NCBI GenBank assembly: GCA_036501625.1
Contig: DASXZY010000079.1
Span: 186,001-250,000, forward strand
Origin: Palsa-1400 sp036501625
GTDB lineage: Bacteria > Verrucomicrobiota > Verrucomicrobiia > Limisphaerales > Palsa-1400
Length of the DNA stretch: 64,000 nt
Reading direction: 5' to 3'
Shown here: positions 17,043-24,834 of the stretch, in pieces
How positions within the stretch are numbered: the stretch's first letter is position 1
Layout of the letters: every line of letters starts with the position of its first letter
The notes under the pieces: model-generated
The model's input: the letters and a program-made list of their open reading frames with translations, nothing else
Databases searched by the model: none
Told to the model about the DNA's origin: nothing
Program-made: the position numbers and the translations under genes

Positions 17043-18995
17043 TCACCGGTTGGACGGCTCGATTTTTAGGACCGTGAACGAATTGGGTTGGAAGGTGTAA
17101 TGGAAGTTCGGTTTAACTTTTTCTTCCGCGAGCGGGACGGGGGCGACTTTGCGGGGCTGGTCGAATGAGTTTTCGTCCGTGACGCGCTCGCTAGTCAGCA
17201 TCTCGCCTTCGACATGCCAGGAGCCTCGCTCGAGGCCGGCGATATGAATCTCGGCGCGTGATGGCTGGGCGGTGGCGTTGACCACTTTCAGAACGATCCC
17301 GCCTGATTGATTGTCCCGCGCGGCAGAGGCGAAGAAATTAGTGGAACCGGGATCGCCCGTTATGGTTGGCAGCACTGCGTCCCCGCGGTTGCGGCTGAAT
17401 AGTTTCTGAACGTAATAATCCGGCGTGCCGTAAATTTCGTGGTTGTTCACCCAGATCAAATTGGGCGTCCATTGCCAGGCATCGACATTGCCGAAGAGGG
17501 GAGCGTAGGAGGCCATGCGCACGACGGCCGCGTTGTGTTCCAAGCCGGTCATGTAGGCCGCCTCGGCCAGGGCGCATTCCAGGGTGTTGCGATTCTTGGG
17601 GCTGACCACGGCCACGTTTTGCGCGGCATACTCGCCCATGAAGATTTTGGGGCCATTGGGATCGTAATTGTCGTAGCGGTGCGTGTTGCTGAAAAACCAT
17701 GAAGGATTGGCGTAACAATGCTGGTCCACAATGTCCGCGTGCAGATCGCAAAGTTTGGGCCAGAGAAATTGAAACCGCTCGTCGTCCGGAGAAGGCCCTG
17801 CGTCTGAGACAAGCATAATTTCCGGGTGAGCCTTTTTGAGCGCGGCGGCGAATTTCACGTAGCGCTCAATGTATTGCGGACCCCATTGCTCGTTGCCTAC
17901 GCCCATCATGCCCAGGTGGAACGGCGCGGGGTGGCCCATCGCGGCTCGTTTCGCGCCCCAGGCGCTCGTCTCCGGCCCATTGGCAAATTCAACCAAGTCC
18001 AGCGCGTCTTGAATATACGGCTCCAGCGCGTCCACCGGGCAAAGTTCGCCGGAATTGAATTGGCAGGCCATGCCGCAATTGAGAATCGGCAGCGGCTGCG
18101 CCCCAATGTCCTCGCACAATTGGAAAAACTCGAAAAAGCCCAGGCCGAACGATTGAAAATAATCCGGCGTCGGGCGGTGGACGAATTCGTAATTCCAACG
18201 ATTGACGAGCGTCGGTCGCTCCTCGACCGGGCCGATGGTTCGCTTCCATTGATAGCGGCGGTCCAACTGGCTCCCCTCGACGATGCACCCGCCGGGAAAA
18301 CGCAAGAAGCCGGGTTTCATATCCGCCAGCATTTGCGCCATGTCCGCGCGCAGCCCGCCGGCGCGGTTTTTCCAGGTATGCACTGGAAACAGCGAAACCA
18401 TGTCCAAATCCACCGTTCCTTTGCCATCCATCAGGACGTTGAGGCGCGCGTGCCAATCACTGGCTTTCGGATGCAGCGCTGCCGTGCGCCGCTTCCACGA
18501 GTTGTCAAAGCCCTGCAAACGCGCGGAGTCAAGAACAGAGCCGTCCTCCGCCACCAATTGCACTTCCAGGGCCGGCCCGCCATCCACGCCGCGAATTTCG
18601 GCGGAAAAATTGTAAGTTTCGCTTTGATTGACAGCCATGCCGCGAAAGCCCGCGTTGGAAATGCCGAAGAGGGCCGTGCCTTCCGAATGCGCGCGCAGAT
18701 AATGGGGATTGGTTTCCGAGCAAGGCTCCTCCACGCGCACGGAAATCCCCCCCTTGGCCAGGCTGGGGCTGATTTTTATCCAGCCCATCATCGGGTCGGG
18801 AAATTCAAAGGACCGGTTCTTAACCATCTCCGCGTACAATCCGCCGTCGGCTCCAAAATTGATGTCCTCAAAAAACAGTCCCCACATCGCGGGATTGATG
18901 GCGGCGCCGGGACGCGCGGCGTCGATGTTGATGGTCGCGGCGCGCAAAGTCATCGCCGCGCCGAACAAGCAAAGCAGGGGAAGTTTGGATTTCAT
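17043..18995 (-). CDS. Alpha-L-arabinofuranosidase, GH51 (copy 1)
   Basis: 650 residues with a signal peptide (MKSKLPLLCLFGAAMTLRA). The GH51 N-terminus (GLFFEDINFGADGGLYAEM) is followed by a CBM4-like beta domain (about 65-215), then the TIM barrel. Glu369 in VGNEQWG is the predicted acid/base and Glu455 in FMGEYAA the predicted nucleophile. The C-terminal beta domain ends FTVLKIEPSNR. The family releases arabinofuranose from arabinan, arabinoxylan and arabinogalactan with retention. Its ATG overlaps the stop of copy 2 by four bases, so both are translated from one mRNA. Its 3' end is 6 bases from the convergent cohesin-type gene. Confidence 0.93.
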   Translation of the reverse strand: MKSKLPLLCLFGAAMTLRAATINIDAARPGAAINPAMWGLFFEDINFGADGGLYAEMVKNRSFEFPDPMMGWIKISPSLAKGGISVRVEEPCSETNPHYLRAHSEGTALFGISNAGFRGMAVNQSETYNFSAEIRGVDGGPALEVQLVAEDGSVLDSARLQGFDNSWKRRTAALHPKASDWHARLNVLMDGKGTVDLDMVSLFPVHTWKNRAGGLRADMAQMLADMKPGFLRFPGGCIVEGSQLDRRYQWKRTIGPVEERPTLVNRWNYEFVHRPTPDYFQSFGLGFFEFFQLCEDIGAQPLPILNCGMACQFNSGELCPVDALEPYIQDALDLVEFANGPETSAWGAKRAAMGHPAPFHLGMMGVGNEQWGPQYIERYVKFAAALKKAHPEIMLVSDAGPSPDDERFQFLWPKLCDLHADIVDQHCYANPSWFFSNTHRYDNYDPNGPKIFMGEYAAQNVAVVSPKNRNTLECALAEAAYMTGLEHNAAVVRMASYAPLFGNVDAWQWTPNLIWVNNHEIYGTPDYYVQKLFSRNRGDAVLPTITGDPGSTNFFASAARDNQSGGIVLKVVNATAQPSRAEIHIAGLERGSWHVEGEMLTSERVTDENSFDQPRKVAPVPLAEEKVKPNFHYTFQPNSFTVLKIEPSNR

Positions 18996-21424
18996 CGGGT
19001 CTTGAACCGTATAAGGGTTAGGGAATTCGCGGGAAACATCTGGGTCAATTCCGGCCCATCCACCGCGATGGTGCGCGAAACGGGCGCCACGCTGGGCGGT
19101 TCTCCCAATGTGTTCACGTCATCGCCGCTGGCGGAAGTCAGGACTGTTTCTTGCGCGGTTTTGGCCAGGCGCGAGACGCCTTCCAACGCAATCGAGGTTT
19201 GCTGCGGTTGCGATGCAACATTGACGACATCCAGCACAATTTCTCCGCCCTGGCGGCCCGCGACGGCGAAAAGTGTCGCGGCGGGTTTGCGCTCGGCTTC
19301 CTGGATCAATTTTCCATCGAGGCAGGCGCTGACGCGGCCCTGATGCAGCGCGATTTTAATGTCATACCAGCGCCCGGTTTCAATCGAGCCGGGCACGCGC
19401 GCTTCGGGCGCCGACCCCTGCAGGCCGTGTTCCGTGTTGACCCAGCCGCCAAGGTTCCACCAAGTCGTCTCGTCAATTTTCGGTGTTTCAAAAAGAATGA
19501 GAAACCCTTCCGAGCCGCCCAGTTTTCTGGCGCGCAGCGTCAGCGTGTAATCCTTCCACGACGGGTCGCCTGTGACCGCTCGAATATTCTCCTCGCCGCC
19601 GTTTTGCCGCAGCGCGCCATCCACAACCGACCAGTCGCCGCCTTCGGTTTTCCATCCGTCCAATCCCTTGGAAAAATCGCTTTGATATAAAACCTGCCCG
19701 TCGTCAGAAACCACGCGAATGTCCTTATACTCCGCCTGGGTTTTCCAGGTGCCCACGCCGATCATGCCGTGCGGATGAGGTTCGTCCACCGGCGCCTTGA
19801 CCTCGGTCGGCAGAACCTCGTCCGGCCGATTCTGGCTGAACAGCGCCTGGGCGTAATAATTCGGCGTCAATAATACGCGTGTGTTGTCAAACCAAATTAA
19901 ATCCGGCCGCCATTGGACGTGCCCCTCCCGCGCGAACAAGGGCGCGTAGGAAGCCATATCCACCACGTCGGCGTTGCGCAGGAGGCCAGTCATGTAAGCC
20001 GCCTCGGACAGGGCCGAGCGAAGGTCGTTGTGGCGATTCGGCTCATGGCCGGCGAATTCTCCGACAAATATCTTCGGCCCATGCCGGTCGTAGGCAGCGT
20101 AACGGTCGTTGTTTTCCAAAAGCCACCGCGGCGGCACGTAATAATGCTCATCCACTAAATCGGCGGGCGTGCCGTTGCGAAATTTGTCCCAGGCGAAATT
20201 CCAAAGCCGGTCCCCGACAAACGGCCCGCCAGAACTAATGATGCGAATGTTCGGATGCTTCGCCTTGATCGCGCGATAAAACACGTTGTAACGGTCGAAA
20301 TATCCCTGCTCCCATTGCTCGTTGCCGACCGCCAAAAACTTCAGCCCGAACGGTTTCGGATGGCCCATCTTGGCGCGCTCGCTTCCCCAGCGGCTCGTTG
20401 CTGGCCCGTTGGCAAACTCGATCAAGTCCAACGCATCCTGCACCCACGGCCCAAGCTCGTCCATCGGCACCGGAATGCCCTGGCGCGCCTGGCAAGTCAT
20501 CCCGCAGTTAATAACGGGGACCGGCGCCGCGCCAATGTCCTCGCAGAATTGGAAATATTCAAAAAAGCCCAGCCCATAACTCTGGTCGTAGTGCGGCGAC
20601 TGGCCGTCCTGCCAAAGGTCCCAATTCTCTTTCCGTTCCGCCACGTCGCCGATCGTGCTCTTCCAGCGATACGCATTGGCGTAATCCTTTCCTTCCACAA
20701 TGCAGCCGCCGGGAAAGCGCAGGAAACCCGGCTTCATGTCCGCCAGCGCCTGGGCTAAATCAGCCCGCAAGCCGTTGCGCCGCTCCCGGTAGGTTTTTTC
20801 CGGAAAGAGCGAAATCATGTCCAAGTCCACCGTGCCGCTTTTGGTTGACAGAACCGCCAGCCGCGCGTTGGTGACGGCGCCGGGGCTTGAGAGGACGGCT
20901 TCGTACTTTTTCCATTGCGGGCCGATTTTGCCGATGTCCGCCGAAGCGAGCACATGATCTTCACCGTCCTTCAGCAATACAATCAGCGCGGCCGCATCCC
21001 CGGATCGGCGGCGGGCGTAGATGGAAAAGAGATAGCGGCCGCCTTTGGAAAGCGCGAGGCCATCGAATCCGGAATTGGCCGCGCCGCAACCTTGCGCGCC
21101 CGGTTTCGAGACAAACAGGCGCAAGAAATGAGTATTGTTGACATTGAGCGGCTCCTCCGACTCCACGCTCATCCGCCCGCCCGCCCCCTCCGAGGCCTCC
21201 TCGCTCCAGGCGTAAAGATGCTCGCGGTTTTCAAAAGAGCGATTCTGAATCATCTCGGCGTAAAGGCCGCCGTCGCCCGCGTAATTGATGTCCTCGAAAA
21301 ACAAACCGTGCAGGGTGGGCGGCACGGGCAGGCCGGCCGCGCTGGCCTGGACGGTGATGCGGGCCGGTTCAGCGCCGGCGGCGCGCGAGAGCAGGAGAGC
21401 CAGAAAAAAAGCAAGGCGTTTCAT
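18992..21424 (-). CDS. Alpha-L-arabinofuranosidase, GH51 (copy 2) with inserted LamG-like domain
   Basis: 810 residues with a signal peptide (MKRLAFFLALLLSRAAGA). It is colinear with copy 1: GLFFEDINYAGDGGLYAEM, acid/base Glu369 in VGNEQWE and nucleophile Glu456 in FVGEFAG. Between the barrel and the final strand domain (about 545-715) it carries an extra beta domain (DFSKGLDGWKTEGGDWSVVDGAL ... SIETGRWYDIKIALHQGRV) of LamG/3-keto-disaccharide-hydrolase type, which is absent from copy 1. That insert may bind substrate. It starts within the stop of the SGNH/TPR gene (TAATG overlap), making a three-gene operon. Confidence 0.93.
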   Translation of the reverse strand: MKRLAFFLALLLSRAAGAEPARITVQASAAGLPVPPTLHGLFFEDINYAGDGGLYAEMIQNRSFENREHLYAWSEEASEGAGGRMSVESEEPLNVNNTHFLRLFVSKPGAQGCGAANSGFDGLALSKGGRYLFSIYARRRSGDAAALIVLLKDGEDHVLASADIGKIGPQWKKYEAVLSSPGAVTNARLAVLSTKSGTVDLDMISLFPEKTYRERRNGLRADLAQALADMKPGFLRFPGGCIVEGKDYANAYRWKSTIGDVAERKENWDLWQDGQSPHYDQSYGLGFFEYFQFCEDIGAAPVPVINCGMTCQARQGIPVPMDELGPWVQDALDLIEFANGPATSRWGSERAKMGHPKPFGLKFLAVGNEQWEQGYFDRYNVFYRAIKAKHPNIRIISSGGPFVGDRLWNFAWDKFRNGTPADLVDEHYYVPPRWLLENNDRYAAYDRHGPKIFVGEFAGHEPNRHNDLRSALSEAAYMTGLLRNADVVDMASYAPLFAREGHVQWRPDLIWFDNTRVLLTPNYYAQALFSQNRPDEVLPTEVKAPVDEPHPHGMIGVGTWKTQAEYKDIRVVSDDGQVLYQSDFSKGLDGWKTEGGDWSVVDGALRQNGGEENIRAVTGDPSWKDYTLTLRARKLGGSEGFLILFETPKIDETTWWNLGGWVNTEHGLQGSAPEARVPGSIETGRWYDIKIALHQGRVSACLDGKLIQEAERKPAATLFAVAGRQGGEIVLDVVNVASQPQQTSIALEGVSRLAKTAQETVLTSASGDDVNTLGEPPSVAPVSRTIAVDGPELTQMFPANSLTLIRFKTR

Positions 21425-23889
21425 TAATTTTGCGCCCCGGCCGCGGGTTTGGACCGGAGAATTTTCAAGTAAGTCCGCGCGAGCTGGTTGCTTGGATCGC
21501 GGCGCAGCACTTCATCAAATTGGTCCAGCGCCTGTTGGTTGAGATGCTCGTTGGAAAGCGCGATGCCAAAATTCAAATGCGCCTCGACCAAATCCGGTTT
21601 CAGGCGCACGGCTTCGCCAAACTCGCTGGCCGCGCCGGGCGAGTCGCCGTCCTTGCCAAGCTCCAGGCCCATGCAGAAATGGGCCTCCGCGAAATCGGGT
21701 TGCAAACGAAGCGCTTCCGCGAAATGAGCCTTGGCATCCGCGCGCTGTCCCACTTTGACCTCCGCCAAACCGAGATTGACCTGCGTCTGCGGGTTCAGCG
21801 GATTGAGCCGGAGAGAATCGCTAAAATTCGTGACGGCGGCGTCATACCAGCCGCGGCCAAACGCGAATTTCCCCAGGGCATCAAACGACTCCGTGGTCCG
21901 CACGCGGTTTTTGAAGGCCTCCTGGAATTGCTCCTTGGCTTCCGCCTTTTTGCCCATTTTCTCAAGCGCATTGCCCAGGCCCATATGCGCCTGGCTCCAA
22001 TACGGCTTGAGCCGCAGAACCTCCTCGAACTCTCGCGCCGCTTCCGCGCCGCGGCCCTGATGCTCGTAGATTTCACCCATGCTGGTCATTGCTTCCGCCG
22101 ATTCAGGGCGCAGGCGCAAGGCCGTTTGGAAGGCGGCTAACGCATCATCATAGCGTTGGGCGGAAGCGAGTGCGACGCCCAAAGTCTGCCAGGCTTCGGG
22201 ACTTTGCGGGAGCAATTTTGCCACATGCCCCAACGACTCGGCCGCTCCGGCGGGGTCTCCTGTCTGTTGCTGAAGATTGCCCAAATTCTCCTGGAGAATC
22301 CAATCGCCTGGCGCGGCCTCAGCGGCTGCTTTCGTTTGAATTTCGTCCGCGCGCAACGCTTCGGGAAGGCCGGCGGAGTCAAGGTGTTCGATTTGCTGAA
22401 GAAGGCGCTGATATTGCACGCGATTGTCGCATTCTTCCTTGAACGGCGCATCGCCCAGGCGGCCAAGAATTTCCATATCCGCCTTGCGCCGCATCAAATC
22501 ATTCCAGCCCAGGCGGCGGGCGCAATCGACGGGCGTGGGCCACGCGGATTCCGCTCCGGCGGGCAAACTGCGCGCGATTCCTTCCGCGAACCCTCGCGCC
22601 AGCAGGTAATTGCCCTCAAAATTCAAATGGACATGTTCGTAGAGAAATTCCCCGCCCGCGATGCCGTGCGAACATTGCTTTGACAGCGCGGCCTCCGAAT
22701 CAATCAATAGCGCGCCCTTGCTCTCGCGGCTGGCGGCAACGCGCCTGATGATGCTGTTGATGCGGCCATCCGCGCGAAAGCGCAGCGTGTCCTCGTCGCA
22801 AGCCAGGCCGAATTCCCGCGCGGCATCGGCGTCGCGGCCCAGCGCCATCGCGCATTGGCCTTCGCGATAATGCGTTTCCGCGAATGTGCCATCGATCTTT
22901 GCCGCCTGCTCAAAAGAATCCAGCGCCTCACCCGCCTTGCCCGCGTTTCCCTCCTGGACGCCCGCGTCCGAAAGAGTTTGCCACCGCGCCAGGTCATCGG
23001 CGGAAAGCCCCGGGCGATGGTCCGAGGCGAAAGGCCCGCAGTCCTTAAGATTGCGCGCCATCGTGCTGACCAGCACCCTGGCACCGTGCCCAAGGCCGGT
23101 GTCAATAATATCGCTTAAATTCTTCCCAAAACTGTCATAGACGGTCGCCATGCGCGGATCGTCCTGGCGGATGTGATTGTTCATGAACATGGCCATGCCG
23201 CCCCATTCGCTTTCGTTGAGCGGCCGGTTTTGCAAATGGCGGGCCAGATTGCCCAATTCCTGCCCGATGCGTGTGGCTTTGAAGGCGACGCCCGCGCGGA
23301 TGACCTCCAAATTGGCCGCTTGCGCGCCGAAGACGGTGCCCGAACCAAATGGCCCCACCACTTCGTTGTTTCCCATATAGATGACCCAAAAATCGCCATC
23401 CCGCGCGGCGCAATCGCGGGCAATGGGCAGAATGACGTGCGAATTGATGGCGGTCATGGCCGTATTGACGACCTCAAAATGTTTGCCGGGAAAACGCCCT
23501 TCCAGCAGCGCCTGCAAAATCCGGCTCAGGCCAAACTCCGGCTGCGGGTCTCCGTAGGCGGCCGACTCGCCGAATACAAACACGCGGATCGTATCTGGAG
23601 GTTTAACTTTCGGGATGGCGAGCGGAAAAGGCGCCCGCGCCCGCTCCGGGCCGAAGAAGCGCCAGCCAAAGCGATCATTCTCCACCAAGCAATCCTTCCC
23701 GCCGATTTTCATAGGCAGGAAGAAGGACATCGGATATCCGGCCCCAGCCAGGCGCAGGACAGCTTCCAGCGCAGCCAGGCAGAGCAGGGGACCCAAGACC
23801 ATCGCGGCAAGCCGGAAAAGCCAGCGGCGCGCGCGAGGCGGTGGCGCTGGTGGAGCGGGGGATGACCGTTTGGGGCGGCGGCGTTGCAT
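21424..23889 (-). CDS. Membrane-anchored SGNH-hydrolase-like protein with TPR repeats
   Basis: 821 residues from ATG 23889; an upstream TTG at 23934 is possible. A proline/arginine-rich N-terminus precedes one membrane segment (LFRLAAMVLGPLLCLAALEAVL). Residues about 85-440 look like an SGNH fold: VFVFGESAAYGD is the block-I equivalent with GES in place of GDS, YMGNNEV supplies the Asn, and HVHLNFEGN fits the catalytic His block. Residues about 480-820 are TPRs in tandem (SAEAMTSMGEIYEHQGRGAEAAREFEEVLRL and similar). The family deacylates polysaccharides or lipids; the TPRs suggest a complex. First gene of the operon with the two GH51 enzymes. Confidence 0.8.
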   Translation of the reverse strand: MQRRRPKRSSPAPPAPPPRARRWLFRLAAMVLGPLLCLAALEAVLRLAGAGYPMSFFLPMKIGGKDCLVENDRFGWRFFGPERARAPFPLAIPKVKPPDTIRVFVFGESAAYGDPQPEFGLSRILQALLEGRFPGKHFEVVNTAMTAINSHVILPIARDCAARDGDFWVIYMGNNEVVGPFGSGTVFGAQAANLEVIRAGVAFKATRIGQELGNLARHLQNRPLNESEWGGMAMFMNNHIRQDDPRMATVYDSFGKNLSDIIDTGLGHGARVLVSTMARNLKDCGPFASDHRPGLSADDLARWQTLSDAGVQEGNAGKAGEALDSFEQAAKIDGTFAETHYREGQCAMALGRDADAAREFGLACDEDTLRFRADGRINSIIRRVAASRESKGALLIDSEAALSKQCSHGIAGGEFLYEHVHLNFEGNYLLARGFAEGIARSLPAGAESAWPTPVDCARRLGWNDLMRRKADMEILGRLGDAPFKEECDNRVQYQRLLQQIEHLDSAGLPEALRADEIQTKAAAEAAPGDWILQENLGNLQQQTGDPAGAAESLGHVAKLLPQSPEAWQTLGVALASAQRYDDALAAFQTALRLRPESAEAMTSMGEIYEHQGRGAEAAREFEEVLRLKPYWSQAHMGLGNALEKMGKKAEAKEQFQEAFKNRVRTTESFDALGKFAFGRGWYDAAVTNFSDSLRLNPLNPQTQVNLGLAEVKVGQRADAKAHFAEALRLQPDFAEAHFCMGLELGKDGDSPGAASEFGEAVRLKPDLVEAHLNFGIALSNEHLNQQALDQFDEVLRRDPSNQLARTYLKILRSKPAAGAQN

Positions 23890-23961
23890 TGGCTCAACCC
23901 CGTTAAATCTGTTGCCCGCCCGCGGAGCGCGCAAGAGGAAAAGGAAAATCTTCCAGGCACT

Positions 23962-24810
23962 TCAATAGTAAAAATACGGCGAACTGGAGGTGCGGTTGAT
24001 CATCTGCTTGAAGGGCTTCCACTCGACGTGAGTGTCCAGCATCCCGACATTGGCCCCGGCGGGAATGTTCCCGCCCTCCACATGGCCGCTAATATGGCCC
24101 TTGAGCCTGCCATTAATCATGTAACCGCCGTCAACGTCGGTCCAGTTATACGTGACCATGGAAGAATACACGCCGAGATTGCCAGTGGAATTCAGCGTCG
24201 CGCAAGCCGTCAAGGGCCGCTTGGAAATCGCCCCAATTGGGACTCCGCCCGGCGCTTCGAAATAGCCCGGCGTGGAGGTGTCGGTTATTTTTTTGTTCGT
24301 ATTGGTGACAAAGACGCCGGCATACGCGGCCGTTCCATAAAACGTCTGCGCGTAGCCCTGCACTCGGATCCCATCGCCAGGCTTCGCGCCGGGGTCCGGA
24401 TAAGGAAGATTCCCCCAGCACCACAGGGACGGCTCGCCGCCGGGCACGGTGCCATAAGGAGTCGAACCGAACCAATCCTGCGGGCCGAACTTCGGCTCGG
24501 TCCCGGGGTCATACCAAGTGAGCGGCGTTGTCCCGTAACCGATCACCTGGTTGGCCAGAGCTCCGTCCATGTCCCAAGCCCAGACGCCATTCGTTCCATC
24601 GGGCAGAAACTCCCTGTTATCGCCGGCGTACATCGTCAAGGCAACCATCTGTTGTTTCTCATTGTTCATGCACTCCGTGTGAATGGCTTGCAGCTTCGCG
24701 CGCGCCAGAACCGGCAGCAAGATGGCCGCAAGGATGGCAATGATCGCGATGACTACCAGCAATTCAATCAGCGTGAACCCCGGCCCTTTTCGATGGAAAC
24801 GAATTCTCAT
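23962..24810 (-). CDS. Pseudopilin-like protein (prepilin-type N-terminus)
   Basis: 282 residues. The class III signal is GPG/FTLIELLVVIAIIAIL, with predicted cleavage after Gly11 by prepilin peptidase and Glu at position +5. The remaining domain is the Planctomycetes/Verrucomicrobia secreted pseudopilin type, with CMNNEKQQMVALTMYAGDN and a degenerate DGH-like motif near the C-terminus (GMLDTHVEW). These proteins are numerous in verrucomicrobial genomes and are thought to sit in or pass through a type II secretion/type IV pilus-like apparatus. It begins 24 bases after the LamG gene and may be co-transcribed with it. Confidence 0.85.
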   Translation of the reverse strand: MRIRFHRKGPGFTLIELLVVIAIIAILAAILLPVLARAKLQAIHTECMNNEKQQMVALTMYAGDNREFLPDGTNGVWAWDMDGALANQVIGYGTTPLTWYDPGTEPKFGPQDWFGSTPYGTVPGGEPSLWCWGNLPYPDPGAKPGDGIRVQGYAQTFYGTAAYAGVFVTNTNKKITDTSTPGYFEAPGGVPIGAISKRPLTACATLNSTGNLGVYSSMVTYNWTDVDGGYMINGRLKGHISGHVEGGNIPAGANVGMLDTHVEWKPFKQMINRTSSSPYFYY

Positions 24811-24834
24811 ACTGCTTGCTAACTCCCACGCGCA

